In this document: positions 10,395 to 18,627 of the stretch, piece after piece
Layout of the letters: every line of letters begins with the position of its first letter
How positions within the stretch are numbered: the stretch's first letter is position 1
DNA from: Chloroflexus islandicus
GTDB lineage: Bacteria; Chloroflexota; Chloroflexia; Chloroflexales; Chloroflexaceae
NCBI RefSeq assembly: GCF_001650695.1
Contig: NZ_LWQS01000040.1
Location: 24,299-88,298 of the forward strand
Length of the DNA: 64,000 nt
Reading direction: 5' to 3'
Made by a program: the position numbers and the translations under genes
Notes under the pieces: generated by a model
Databases searched by the model: none
The model's input: only the letters and a program-made list of their open reading frames with translations
What the model was told of the DNA's origin: nothing

Positions 10395-11207
10395 GTGATA
10401 CTTACGCTGAGAACACGCTGGCTGCTCGCCGCCATCGTCGTGATCGTCGCGGCGGCGGCGATCACTGTTAGCCGCACCCATCAGCCACGCCGCCTTGCCC
10501 CGCTGGTCGTAAATTTCAGTGGGGACGGGGCCGTGCCGGCGATCAGCCGGTCAATGCGGCCGGTGCAGGTTGACACATTGCGGATCAGCGTTGCGCCGCA
10601 GGCACTGCCAAGCGATGCCAGCCTCGACGCGATCACGGCAGAGCTGTACACGGCGCTGGCTTACGTCAGCGCGCGCACCGGGACGACGCTGGCGGGGCCG
10701 ATCACAGTGCAGATCCTTGCCGACCCGCAGTGCGCCTTGCACGGCGCCGCTTATACCCAAACCCGCGAAGTCCACGTCACCACGTGCGCCGCCATTCCGC
10801 CGGCGCGCGCTGTCAACATTCTCGCCCACGAATTTGTTCACCAACTGGCCCATGACTACTACGGCGACGCTCATCTGCGCAGTGACCCGATCTTGCTCGA
10901 AGGCTGGGCCACATGGGGCGCAGGTCACTACTGGCTGGGCCGGCACGCCACCTTCCGCGCCTTCCTTGGCGGGCAAGCGCCGCTGCCATTGATCACTAAC
11001 CATCTGGGCCGGCCCGCCGCCGAAATGAATACCCTCTACTACCAATGGGCCAGCTTTGTCGAATATCTGCTGGTCACGTATGGCCGCGACGCCTTCGACC
11101 GGCTCTACCGCAGCGGCAATGGCGTTCCCGGCAGCGCCGATTATCAAGGCGTCTACGGGGTTGATTTGGCAACCCTCGAAGCCGCGTGGCGGGAGTGGTT
11201 GCGGTAG
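10395..11207 (+). CDS. Membrane-anchored/exported HExxH peptidase (peptidase MA-like)
   Basis: The 270-residue product starts at GTG (10395) and has one N-terminal hydrophobic helix (about residues 7-25), suggesting an exported or signal-anchored enzyme. The motif HEFVHQLAHD contains His145, Glu146 and His149, with the third-ligand segment LLEGWATWGAGHY about 20 residues later. This is the gluzincin arrangement of the peptidase MA/DUF1570-type family. The C-terminus has GRDAFDRLYRSG and GVDLATLEAAWREWL, a common ending of this family. It follows another exported metallopeptidase by 74 bases on the same strand and may be co-transcribed. Substrate unknown. Confidence 0.75.
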   Translation: MILTLRTRWLLAAIVVIVAAAAITVSRTHQPRRLAPLVVNFSGDGAVPAISRSMRPVQVDTLRISVAPQALPSDASLDAITAELYTALAYVSARTGTTLAGPITVQILADPQCALHGAAYTQTREVHVTTCAAIPPARAVNILAHEFVHQLAHDYYGDAHLRSDPILLEGWATWGAGHYWLGRHATFRAFLGGQAPLPLITNHLGRPAAEMNTLYYQWASFVEYLLVTYGRDAFDRLYRSGNGVPGSADYQGVYGVDLATLEAAWREWLR

Positions 11208-11218
11208 CAGCTTAGCGA

Positions 11219-11264
11219 GGGGCAAGGCAGGGGCAAGGCAGGGGCAAGGCATGCCTTGCCCCTG
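11219..11264. terminator. 11-bp tandem repeat ending in a palindromic bidirectional terminator
   Basis: GGGGCAAGGCA is repeated three times head to tail (11219-11251), and the last copies run into a perfect 26-bp palindrome (11239-11264: CAGGGGCAAGGCA and its complement). It lies between two convergent genes, ten bases before the malic-enzyme stop, so a shared terminator role is likely even without T-tracts. Confidence 0.6.
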
Positions 11265-11273
11265 CTGCCATCA

Positions 11274-12692
11274 TCAATCACCCGGCATGTGGGTGCGGCG
11301 GGCAACGCCATCGGCAATCGCGGCTTGGGCCACCGCGGCGGCAATGGCCGGCACAATCTGCCGGTTAAAAACGCTCGGCACAATATAGTCTTCGTTCATC
11401 TCTTCGGGTGGAATGACATTGGCCAGCGCATCGGCAGCGGCAAGGCGCATCGCCGAGGTAATTTTGCGGGCATTGACATCGAGCGCGCCGCGGAAGATGC
11501 CGGGGAAGCTGAGCACATTATTGATCTGGTTTGGCTGATCACTGCGTCCGGTCGCGACCACACGGGCATACTGGCGCAGCATATCGGGATCGCCTTCGGG
11601 GATCGGGTTCGCCAGCGCAAAGATGATCGGATCAGCGCTCATTGAACGCACGTGATCAGGGGTGAGGATATTGCCCTTCGAGACACCGATAAAGACATCG
11701 GCCCCACGCAAGGCGACGGCCAGATCGCCGCGCCGGCGTTCACGGTTGGTTTGTGAAGCGACAATGCGTTGCATCGGAGTCTGGCGGGCATAATCACCCT
11801 CGACCAAAATCCCGAACCGATCCACCGCCGTAATCTCACCGACGCCGGCCTCGATCAACGTGCGAATAATCGCGGTGCCGGCAGCGCCGACGCCATTCAC
11901 CACCACCCGCACATCGGCCAGCGTTTTACCCACAAGACGCAACGCATTGCGCAGGGCAGCCAGTACCACCACAGCGGTGCCGTGCTGATCGTCGTGCATG
12001 ACCGGCAAATCAAGGCTCTCTTCCAGCCGGCCCTCGACGATAAAGCAATTGGGGGCAGCGATATCTTCGAGATTGATGCCGCCGAAGCTCGGCGCAATCT
12101 GCTCAACCGTCTGCACAATGATATCCGGGTCTTGCGAACGCAGACAAATCGGCACTGCATCAATATTGGCCAGCTCTTTGAACAGGATCGCCTTGCCCTC
12201 CATCACCGGCATCGCCGCTTCGGGGCCAAGATTGCCCAAACCGAGGATCGCCGAGCCATCGCTAACCACCGCCACGCTATTCCCCTTCCACGTCAGCGAA
12301 TAGACCTGTTCGGGATCGTCGGCGATCACGCGGCAGACGCGGGCCACCCCCGGCGTATAGGCCAGCGAGAGGTCATCGCGGGTCTTGAGCGATACGCGGC
12401 TCTGGGTAGCAAGCTTGCCGCCGAGGTGGGTCAGAAGAACACGGTCGCTTACCTGAAGCACTTTGATGTTTTGGAGCGTATTGATTGCGGCTACCAGTTG
12501 CTCGCCGTGCTGTTCATCTTGCACGCGCACGGTAATGTCGCGCACAAGAATGTTGCGTTCGGCGCGGACAATATCGATCGCGCCGATGTCGCCGCCGACC
12601 TCGCCGATCAGGGTCGTGAGCCGGCCCAGCATACCGGGCCGATTTTCGATTTGGCAGCGCAAGGTCAGCGTATAAGCCACCCCAACGGACAT
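11274..12692 (-). CDS. NAD(P)-dependent malic enzyme with N-terminal ACT domain
   Basis: Malic enzyme oxidatively decarboxylates malate to pyruvate. The 472-residue protein has an ACT domain (about residues 1-78, beginning YTLTLRCQIENRPGMLG), the small-type malic enzyme N-terminal domain with SLAYTPGVARVCR (about 108) and DGSAILGLGNLGPEAAMPVMEGK, metal/substrate residues in HDDQHGTAVVV, and the Rossmann loop VVVNGVGAAGTAI. The C-terminus reads IIFALANPIPEGDPD and NQINNVLSFPG. ACT domains usually bind amino acids, so allosteric control is inferred. The ATG at 12692 with GAGG upstream is preferred to the GTG nine bases earlier. A terminator-like hairpin precedes the gene. Confidence 0.93.
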   Translation of the reverse strand: MSVGVAYTLTLRCQIENRPGMLGRLTTLIGEVGGDIGAIDIVRAERNILVRDITVRVQDEQHGEQLVAAINTLQNIKVLQVSDRVLLTHLGGKLATQSRVSLKTRDDLSLAYTPGVARVCRVIADDPEQVYSLTWKGNSVAVVSDGSAILGLGNLGPEAAMPVMEGKAILFKELANIDAVPICLRSQDPDIIVQTVEQIAPSFGGINLEDIAAPNCFIVEGRLEESLDLPVMHDDQHGTAVVVLAALRNALRLVGKTLADVRVVVNGVGAAGTAIIRTLIEAGVGEITAVDRFGILVEGDYARQTPMQRIVASQTNRERRRGDLAVALRGADVFIGVSKGNILTPDHVRSMSADPIIFALANPIPEGDPDMLRQYARVVATGRSDQPNQINNVLSFPGIFRGALDVNARKITSAMRLAAADALANVIPPEEMNEDYIVPSVFNRQIVPAIAAAVAQAAIADGVARRTHMPGD

Positions 12693-12720
12693 ACCCTTCA
12701 CCTCGTTTTCTGGCTCAAAG

Positions 12721-12770
12721 ATACAAAAATGCCCGTCACGGCGACGGGCATCACTGCCTTATTTTTGTAT
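12721..12770 (-). promoter_or_regulatory. Terminator-like structure upstream of the malic-enzyme gene
   Basis: On the minus strand GCCCGTC and GACGGGC hairpin arms (within 12729-12751) are followed by TTTTTG, a good terminator placed about 30 bases before the malic-enzyme start. The whole is flanked by perfect 10-bp inverted arms ATACAAAAAT (12721-12730) and ATTTTTGTAT (12761-12770). The right arm also overlaps a possible -10 (TATACA). It could be an attenuator, or a terminator for leftward readthrough from the repeats. Confidence 0.55.
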
Positions 12771-12814
12771 AGTACCACAAGTAACAAAAATGGTGAGCAA
12801 GATTGGGGTGACGA

Positions 12815-13205
12815 AGCTTGCTGCGCGGGCTGGAGTAGAATAGCCACAAAAAGACACAAAAGGCGCAAATGGCGTCGCCCCGCGGTAGTTCACCCTCACC
12901 CCCAGCCCCTCTCCACTGACGCGGGAGAGGGGAGCAGGGCGATACTTTGAGGCATTGCCCAGCGTTCAACGGTTGGTCGCAGCCAAATTTCTGTCCGCCC
13001 GCCATGATCCTCTGACGAAGCCCGCTGCGCGGGGTGGGTTGGGAATAGCCACAAAAAGACCCAAAAAGCACAAGAGGAATAGCCGCAAAGCGACCCAAAC
13101 ATCATTTTTGCGTCGTTTGTGTTTTTTGTGGCTATCCATGCGGGCCTGCGGCCCGCGCCCCACTACGGAGTGCGGGCGGCTCGCCCGCCAACCACACCTC
13201 GCATG
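12815..13205. repeat. Intergenic repeat mosaic with a GCCACAAAAAG hairpin element
   Basis: It contains a half copy of the ATAGCCACAAAAAGACAC element (12839-12869), a region similar to the inner part of the MITE-like unit (about 12930-13005), and a complete hairpin element at 13044-13136 whose ends AATAGCCACAAAAAG and CTTTTTTGTGGCTATT-like are inverted. A GCGGGC palindrome array follows at 13138-13195. No gene is credible here. Confidence 0.7.
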
Positions 13206-13246
13206 CATGCGCGTCTGTTATGGCTGTTGGTGGCTATTCGCCGCCT

Positions 13247-14143
13247 TTATTGCCGATACTTCCGTGGCGCGACTCCCATTACACGTTTGAACGCTTTGCT
13301 AAACGCCGCTTCCGAATGGTAGCCTACCTGTTCGGCAATCTCGCTCACCCGCGCATGAGGGTGGTCGGCCAGCAACCGAGCAGCCAGTTGCATACGCCAG
13401 CGGGTGAGATAGGCGATTGGCCCTTCGCCAGTCAGGGCAGCGAAACGAGCGGCAAAGGCCGATCGCGAACAAGCCACTGCCCGCGCTAACGCGGCGACTG
13501 TCCACGGCTGCTGGGGCTGGCTGTGAATGAGGCCGAGCGCCTTGCCAATCAGCGGATCGTGCAGCGCGCCAAGCCAGCCGCAACGCTCCACCCCTTGCAA
13601 CTCAACCCAGCGCTGGATGATCTGAATAAACAAAATATCGGCCAACCGGCGCAAAACCGCCTCTTTGCCGGGACGAGCCGCTTCGGCTTCGGCAGCCATC
13701 AAGACCAGCACGCTGGTAAACGCGCCGGCTTCGCGATGCGGAATATGGACGATCCGGGGCATCTGTTGCAGCAGCGGCAACAGATCGCGCCGCTCAATAG
13801 CGAACGTCCCGCACAGCACGATCGCGGTTGGCTGATCGCTCCAGCGCATCAATGCACAGGTTCCCCACTGATCCAGTTCAAGATTGCGGAAGAGCGGCGC
13901 ATTAGGCGTCTCGCAGAGGATATGCTCATCGCCGCCCGGCAAGAGCAGCACATCACCCTCACCCAATGGCAGCAGTTCATCATCACCGGCTAGCTGCACG
14001 TAGCCATTGCCGCGATGCAGCACGTGAAAGACCGCGCACGGGCGGGGGGCAAAGTGCAAGCCCCACGGCGAGCCAAGCTCCGAACGGCAATAGACACTGC
14101 TACTGAGGCGTAGCGTATCAAGGATGTGGGTGAGTGCATCCAT
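13247..14143 (-). CDS. AraC-family transcriptional regulator with N-terminal cupin domain
   Basis: The 298-residue protein has an N-terminal cupin sensor (about residues 20-180, with WGLHFAPRPCAVFHVLHRGNG-type beta strands and the LPLGEGDVLLLPGGDEHIL turn) and two C-terminal helix-turn-helix motifs (about 200-298), including ALARAVACSRSAFAARFAAL and the AraC signature ISEIAEQVGYHSEAAFSKAFKR split over the last 50 residues. This cupin_6-type class often governs small divergent membrane or redox genes. The divergent operon of two membrane proteins and a 10-bp-periodic direct repeat in between make it the likely local regulator. The inducer is unknown. Confidence 0.9.
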   Translation of the reverse strand: MDALTHILDTLRLSSSVYCRSELGSPWGLHFAPRPCAVFHVLHRGNGYVQLAGDDELLPLGEGDVLLLPGGDEHILCETPNAPLFRNLELDQWGTCALMRWSDQPTAIVLCGTFAIERRDLLPLLQQMPRIVHIPHREAGAFTSVLVLMAAEAEAARPGKEAVLRRLADILFIQIIQRWVELQGVERCGWLGALHDPLIGKALGLIHSQPQQPWTVAALARAVACSRSAFAARFAALTGEGPIAYLTRWRMQLAARLLADHPHARVSEIAEQVGYHSEAAFSKAFKRVMGVAPRKYRQ

Positions 14144-14173
14144 GATGTGTGGACGATTGGCAAAGATTTATAG

Positions 14174-14191
14174 ATAGATCAACATAGATCA
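14174..14191. promoter_or_regulatory. Candidate AraC-type operator (direct repeats)
   Basis: ATAGATCA occurs twice, 10 bases apart (14174-14181 and 14184-14191), one helical turn, in the 106-bp gap between the AraC gene and the divergent membrane-protein genes. Tandem direct half-sites on one DNA face suit an AraC protein with two helix-turn-helix motifs. TTATAG and TATGAG hexamers nearby could be part of either promoter. Confidence 0.45.
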
Positions 14192-14249
14192 TCCAGCATT
14201 GTTCCATTATAGTCGCGGTATGAGCCGTCTGCCAAGGGGAGAAACGCCG

Positions 14250-14729
14250 ATGCACCCACCACCGGAAGGGGCGCAGCCCTTCATCTACACACTGCTGGTT
14301 TTCCTGCACATCGTTGCCACCATGACAGCGGTTGGCTTAAACGCCAGTTACGCCATCTGGATCGCCCGCGGCACGCGCGATCCAGCCAGTTTGCCGTTCG
14401 CCCTGCGCGGCGTCAAGTTTATTGATGACTATGTAGCCAATCCGTGTTACCTCATCGGAGGTGTCACCGGCGCGCTCATGATTGCAATGGGCAAGAGCGT
14501 CGCGCCATTTCTGTGGGTAGCAATCGCGCTCTACGTGGTAGCAATGGCGCTAGCGTATGGGGTCTACACTCCCTTGCTGAGCCGGCAAATCAAGATGCTT
14601 GATGCGAAAGGGAGCGGCGACCCGGAGTATCAGACGCTAGCGCGCCGTTCCAATCAGGTTGGCGTCACCATGGGCATACTGGTCATCATTATTCTGGCGC
14701 TCAAGATTTTTGAACCGCCGCTCTGGTAA
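14250..14729 (+). CDS. Four-helix integral membrane protein (DUF2269-like)
   Basis: From the ATG at 14250, preceded by AAGGGGAG, the product is 159 residues with four hydrophobic segments (about 10-32, 62-82, 88-108 and 135-155). The first helix LLVFLHIVATMTAVGLNASY and the spacing resemble the DUF2269 membrane family. Function is unknown. It is followed after 21 bases by another small membrane protein, in a two-gene unit divergent from the AraC regulator. In-frame ATGs at 14199 and 14220 have poorer ribosome sites. Confidence 0.65.
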   Translation: MHPPPEGAQPFIYTLLVFLHIVATMTAVGLNASYAIWIARGTRDPASLPFALRGVKFIDDYVANPCYLIGGVTGALMIAMGKSVAPFLWVAIALYVVAMALAYGVYTPLLSRQIKMLDAKGSGDPEYQTLARRSNQVGVTMGILVIIILALKIFEPPLW

Positions 14730-14750
14730 GCACACACTAGGAGCAATTGT

Positions 14751-15245
14751 ATGCTGAGCATCCGGATCGTCCATCTCATCTTCACGTTCGCGATAGGGCT
14801 TTTTGCTGGCCTGCTCTACACTTTCGAGCAAGGCGTGATCCCAACGCTAGCTACGCTGAACGCCACCGAGTACGCGCGTATCGAACAGGGCCTGATTCGG
14901 GCGCTCGACGCCTTTCCCACTGGCGTTATCGTTGTGGCGAATCTGGCGATGTGGCTGCCCTTGTACCCGCTCGTCCGGCTATGGTCGCAGCGCCACACAG
15001 CCTATTGGCGACTCACGGCATTAGGATGGGTGCTGTTCTTTTTTGGGGTTGGCGTCTTTACGATTGTGCTGAACGTACCGATCAACAATACCGTTTTGGG
15101 ATGGGATCCAGCAGCGCCGCCAGCAGATTGGGCACAAGCGCGAGAGGCGTGGAATCAGTTGAATGCGATCCGGACGCCGATCAACTACGTGAGCTTTGGC
15201 TTGTTGATCTGGGCGGCGTTTATGGAAGGAGAGGCCAGTACATAA
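14751..15245 (+). CDS. DUF1772/anthrone-oxygenase-like membrane protein
   Basis: The 164-residue protein has four predicted helices (about 5-25, 58-78, 88-110, 145-160). Between helices 3 and 4 lies the family hallmark NVPINNTVLGWDP, followed by PADWAQAREAWNQLNAIRT. This is the pattern of DUF1772 proteins, distantly related to fungal anthrone oxygenases and otherwise uncharacterised in bacteria. With its upstream partner it probably forms the AraC-controlled unit. GGAGCAATTGT precedes the ATG. A catalytic role cannot be asserted. Confidence 0.75.
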   Translation: MLSIRIVHLIFTFAIGLFAGLLYTFEQGVIPTLATLNATEYARIEQGLIRALDAFPTGVIVVANLAMWLPLYPLVRLWSQRHTAYWRLTALGWVLFFFGVGVFTIVLNVPINNTVLGWDPAAPPADWAQAREAWNQLNAIRTPINYVSFGLLIWAAFMEGEAST

Positions 15246-15419
15246 ATGATGACTACGACGTTTTTTGGCAACGACGCATGTACTCTCTATACGATTGCGA
15301 GGACGGATAGGAACACAACGCGGCTGTGTTACGTCCACAGCAAACAGAACATACGAGCGTAGATGTAGTTGATGGCTTTGAGATGCTTTGGTTCACCCTC
15401 ACCCCCAGCCCCTTTCCCA

Positions 15420-15790
15420 CTAGCATTCAAGGGCGAACAAAACATCTGTTCGGTACCCGGCCCTGAAGGGCCGGGCTAGGATTACGAAGCCCGCTGCGCG
15501 GGCTGGGGTAGAATAGCCACAAAAAGACACAAGAAGCACAAGCAGAATAGCCGCAAAGAGACCCAAACATCATTTTTGCGTCGTTTGTGTTTTTTGTGGC
15601 TATCCATGCGGGCCAGCGGCCCGCGCCCCGCCACGGGCCGGACTACCCTGCCGCCGCCCGCTGCGCAGGCTGGGTTGGAATAGCCACAAAGAGGCCACAA
15701 GAAGCACAAGCGGAATAGCCGCAAAGAGACACAAACGGCACTCCATGGATCCTCATTTTCGCATCTTTTGGGTCTTTTGGCGACCATCGA
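15420..15790. repeat. Intergenic repeat mosaic
   Basis: It begins with a left terminal repeat of the MITE-like family (ATTCAAGGGCGAACAAAAC, 15425-15443), continues with the double palindrome CCCGGCCCTGAAGGGCCGGG/GCCCGCTGCGCGGGC (15453-15505), then a complete GCCACAAAAAG hairpin element (15511-15605) nearly identical to that at 13044-13136, and a decayed second copy (about 15675-15785). No gene is seen. Confidence 0.75.
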
Positions 15791-15813
15791 TAACCAGCAC
15801 CGCTAGCAGACCG

Positions 15814-15822
15814 TGGTACAAT
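15814..15822 (+). promoter_or_regulatory. Extended -10 (TGG-TACAAT) upstream of the proA operon
   Basis: TGG directly precedes TACAAT (15817-15822), 33 bases before the first gene. No good -35 hexamer is present 17 bases upstream, fitting an extended -10 promoter. The same TGN-TACAAT/TATAAT string occurs before several genes in this window. Confidence 0.5.
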
Positions 15823-15854
15823 GCCGCCAAGATACGTACCACAGGAATACGATC

Positions 15855-16190
15855 ATGAATCCTGACATCATCCGGATCATTGTGGCGCTGATCATCGCGG
15901 TGTTGCTCTTGGCGCAATTTCAGCGCAGCACGGCTGGTTCGCGGCGGCGGCTGGCGTTTGGGTTGGGAGCGGCGGCAATGGTCGTGATTGCCACGTCAAA
16001 TATGGTTACGGCGGCGCTCTTACCGCTGATGGTAGTGGGTGGCGGATTGGCGCTGGCAGCGGTATGGTTGCTCTGGCAAGCGTACCAGCGCGGCGAGTTA
16101 GAGGATCGCTTTGATCGCGCCCGGCGCTACTTAGAATCGGAACGGCGCCGCTATGATGAACACGATCGGGGAGGTTCGCGCGATGATTGA
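15855..16190 (+). CDS. Small membrane protein of unknown function upstream of proA
   Basis: The 111-residue product has two hydrophobic helices (about 5-20 and 38-75, the latter probably two passes) and a highly charged Arg/Asp/Glu-rich C-terminus ([16 protein letters not shown]) likely in the cytoplasm. I recognise no family. Its stop overlaps the likely proA start in an ATGATTGA eight-base overlap, so the two are translationally coupled. The ATG at 15855 is preferred over an upstream start at 15813 because the latter lies before the candidate transcription start. Confidence 0.6.
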   Translation: MNPDIIRIIVALIIAVLLLAQFQRSTAGSRRRLAFGLGAAAMVVIATSNMVTAALLPLMVVGGGLALAAVWLLWQAYQRGELEDRFDRARRYLESERRRYDEHDRGGSRDD

Positions 16191-17451
16191 TCTAGAGATG
16201 ATTGGCCGGCGGGCGAAGAAAGCGGCGCGCACGCTGGCAAATCTGGCGACTGAGCAAAAGAATACCGCGCTGCACGCGATTGCCGATGGCCTGCTAGCGC
16301 GGCAGAGCGAGATCTTGGCCGCGAATGCGGCTGATGTGGCCGATGCCGAGCGGGCCGGCACGCCGCCGGCGATTGTCGATCGTATGCTGTTGACTGAGGC
16401 GCGGTTGCAAGCGATCGCCGACGATTGCCGGAAGGTGGCGGAGTTGCCCGACCCAGTCGGTGAAATTTTTGATCAGCGCGAGTTGCCGTCGGGGTTGCGC
16501 GTGTATAAGCGGCGGGTGCCGATTGGGGTGATCGGTGCGATTTACGAGGCGCGCCCGAATGTGACGGTTGACATTGCCGCACTGTGCCTCAAGGCTGGCA
16601 ATGCGGTGATCTTGCGCGGCGGCAGCGATATTGCGCGCAGCGTAGCCGCGACGACGACGGTCATTGCCGGCGCCTTGGAGGAGGCCGGCCTGCCGGTGTT
16701 TGCGGTGCAGAGCATTACCGATCCCGACCGCGAATTGGTACGGCAATTGTTGCGGCTCGATCGCTATGTGGATATGATCATCCCGCGCGGTGGCGCTAGC
16801 CTGCACCGTTTCTGCGTTGAAAACGCGACGGTGCCGGTGATTGTGGGCGGGATGGGGGTTAGCCATATTTATGTCGAGCCAAGTGCCGACTTTGCCCGCT
16901 CGGTGCCGGTGATTGTGAATGCCAAAGTCCAGCGACCGGGGGCATGCAATGCGCTCGACACGCTATTGGTGCATCGCGACGCAGCACCGGCCTTCTTGCC
17001 GCTGGTCGCCGCAGCGCTGGCCCAACATGGCGTCGAGATGCGCTGCGATCTCGAAGCGTTGGCGATTCTGGCTGATGCACCGGGCCATGAGCAATGGAAC
17101 ATCAAACCCGCTGAGCCGGCTGACTTTGGCCGTGAGTTTTTGGCGCTGATTGTAGCGATCAAGGTTGTGAGCGATATTGACGAGGCGCTCGATCATATTG
17201 CCCAGTACGGCGGCCATTCGGAAGCGATTTTGACTGGTGATCCGGCTAGCGCGGCCCGTTTCACCCGCGAAGTCGATGCAACGGCGGTCTTTGTCAATGC
17301 CAGCACGCGCTTCAATGACGGCGGCCAGTTTGGGTTGGGCGCTGAGGTGGCGATCTCGACCAACCGGCTGCACGCGCGCGGGCCGATGGGGTTGCAGGAA
17401 TTGACGACGTATACGTGGATCGGTGAGGGAGATTATTTGGCACGGGCATAA
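16183..17451 (+). CDS. proA: Gamma-glutamyl phosphate reductase (proline biosynthesis)
   Basis: ProA reduces gamma-glutamyl phosphate to glutamate-5-semialdehyde with NADPH. The 422-residue length and motifs fit: [17 protein letters not shown] near residue 110, the catalytic Cys in [13 protein letters not shown] around residue 250, and [22 protein letters not shown] near 375. The ATG at 16183 has GGGGAGG ten bases upstream and overlaps the preceding gene; the ATG at 16153 would sit within that gene with no ribosome site. proB (glutamate 5-kinase) is not nearby. A P5C dehydrogenase lies 6 kb downstream in a separate unit. Confidence 0.95.
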   Translation: MIDLEMIGRRAKKAARTLANLATEQKNTALHAIADGLLARQSEILAANAADVADAERAGTPPAIVDRMLLTEARLQAIADDCRKVAELPDPVGEIFDQRELPSGLRVYKRRVPIGVIGAIYEARPNVTVDIAALCLKAGNAVILRGGSDIARSVAATTTVIAGALEEAGLPVFAVQSITDPDRELVRQLLRLDRYVDMIIPRGGASLHRFCVENATVPVIVGGMGVSHIYVEPSADFARSVPVIVNAKVQRPGACNALDTLLVHRDAAPAFLPLVAAALAQHGVEMRCDLEALAILADAPGHEQWNIKPAEPADFGREFLALIVAIKVVSDIDEALDHIAQYGGHSEAILTGDPASAARFTREVDATAVFVNASTRFNDGGQFGLGAEVAISTNRLHARGPMGLQELTTYTWIGEGDYLARA

Positions 17452-17455
17452 GAGC

Positions 17456-17475
17456 GGGCAACGCATACGTTGCCC
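17456..17475 (+). terminator. Hairpin after proA
   Basis: GGGCAACG and CGTTGCCC form a perfect eight-pair stem around CATA, four bases after the proA stop. There is no T-tract; it may only weakly separate proA from the amidotransferase gene 17 bases further on. Confidence 0.45.
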
Positions 17476-17492
17476 CGGCTGCGGATGCGAGC

Positions 17493-18236
17493 ATGACGAC
17501 ATTGCGCTTGGCCCATCTTTACCCTGATCATATGAATGTCTATGGCGATCGCGGCAACGTGATCGCCCTGCGCCAACGCTGCCTGCGGCGCGGGATCGAG
17601 TTAGAGATCATTCCTGTAAATCCCGGTGATATGATTGATTGGGGATCGGTCGATCTGGCATTTTTCGGCGGCGGGCAAGATAGCGGGCAGGCGCTGATCA
17701 CTACCGATCTGATCGAGCGGCAGGGGCCGGGGTTGCGGGCCGCGATTGAGAACGATCTGGTGATGCTGGCGATCTGCGGCGGCTACCAGTTGCTCGGCCA
17801 CTACTTCCTGACCCACACCGGCGAGCGGCTGCCCGGCTTGGGGGTGCTGGATGTGCATACCATCGCCGGCAAACAGCGGATGATTGGCAATATCGTGATC
17901 GAGGTCGATGTCGGGCAGGGGCCGTGGCGATTGGTGGGGTTTGAGAACCACAGCGGGCGCACCTTCCACGGGGCAGGCGTGAAGCCGTTGGGCAAGGTGC
18001 TGGCCGGTTACGGCGATAACGGCCAAGATGGCTGGGGCGGCGCGATCTACCGCAATACGTTTGGGTGTTATCTCCACGGGGCGTTGTTGCCGAAAAACCC
18101 GCAACTGACCGATCACTTGATCGGGCTGGCGCTGCGCCGGCGCTACGGCGCGAACGCCGAACTGGCGCCTTTGCCTGCCGAACGCGAATTGGCGGCGCAG
18201 CGGGTGATGGTGCAGCGGTTGATTGGGCGGGTGTAG
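17493..18236 (+). CDS. gatD: Type 1 glutamine amidotransferase, GatD-like (lipid II amidation)
   Basis: The 247-residue protein is a class I (CobB/CobQ-like) glutaminase with nucleophile Cys95 in MLAICGGYQLLG and His195 in GCYLHGALLPKNP. The N-terminus LAHLYPDHMNVYGDRGNV, the FGGGQDSGQ loop and FENHSGRTFHG are characteristic of GatD, the glutaminase subunit of the MurT-GatD complex that amidates D-Glu of lipid II in Gram-positives and some other phyla. MurT normally sits immediately beside gatD, but here the neighbours are proA and an 84-residue protein, so the partner must be elsewhere or different. Assignment to GatD rather than a generic CobQ-like amidotransferase rests on motif order and length. 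Confidence 0.78.
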   Translation: MTTLRLAHLYPDHMNVYGDRGNVIALRQRCLRRGIELEIIPVNPGDMIDWGSVDLAFFGGGQDSGQALITTDLIERQGPGLRAAIENDLVMLAICGGYQLLGHYFLTHTGERLPGLGVLDVHTIAGKQRMIGNIVIEVDVGQGPWRLVGFENHSGRTFHGAGVKPLGKVLAGYGDNGQDGWGGAIYRNTFGCYLHGALLPKNPQLTDHLIGLALRRRYGANAELAPLPAERELAAQRVMVQRLIGRV

Positions 18237-18335
18237 GGGAATAGAACACGGATAAACACTGGTGCAACGGATGAACGCGGATCGTCGTTGGGCTGTACCG
18301 CGGAACGATCATCCTGCTTTGGAGGAGACAGTATC

Positions 18336-18590
18336 ATGCGCGTCACGACGACTGGCACGCCAACCGAAGAAGAGGCCGCAGCGGCGGTTGCAGCGATTAC
18401 CTTGTTGCTGGCTGAAGAGGCAGCGCAGGCCGATCATACACCTGCTGCACCACCGGCGCGCTGGCGTGATTCGATGCGGTTGATGGCGCAGGGGTTGCAA
18501 CCAACGCGCGTTCCTGATACGCCGCGCTGGTCAACGATCGAGCGGCTGCGCCGGGCCGGCAAAGGTGGAATGGGGATTGTAGGTCTGTAA
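18336..18590 (+). CDS. Small Ala-rich protein, possibly acyl-CoA carboxylase epsilon-like
   Basis: An 84-residue ORF with a good GGAGGAG site eight bases before its ATG. It starts with TPTEEEAAAAVAAITLLLAEE, then a Pro/Ala linker, then RWRDSMRLMAQG and a basic C-terminus. The order of a GTPTEEE-type helix, a flexible linker and a Trp/Arg motif recalls the epsilon subunits of actinobacterial acyl-CoA carboxylases, which stabilise the biotin carboxylase/carboxyltransferase complex. I cannot confirm homology by eye; it could equally be a lineage-specific small protein. It follows gatD by 100 bases. Confidence 0.5.
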   Translation: MRVTTTGTPTEEEAAAAVAAITLLLAEEAAQADHTPAAPPARWRDSMRLMAQGLQPTRVPDTPRWSTIERLRRAGKGGMGIVGL

Positions 18591-18627
18591 TCCCCGGCTC
18601 CCGCTGGTTCAAGGTCGAAGCAGAGAA

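Noticed and set aside
11769..12950. 393-codon plus-strand frame opposite malic enzyme
   Set aside because: It is antisense to a clear ACT/malic enzyme gene and its sequence is typical of codon-complement translation.
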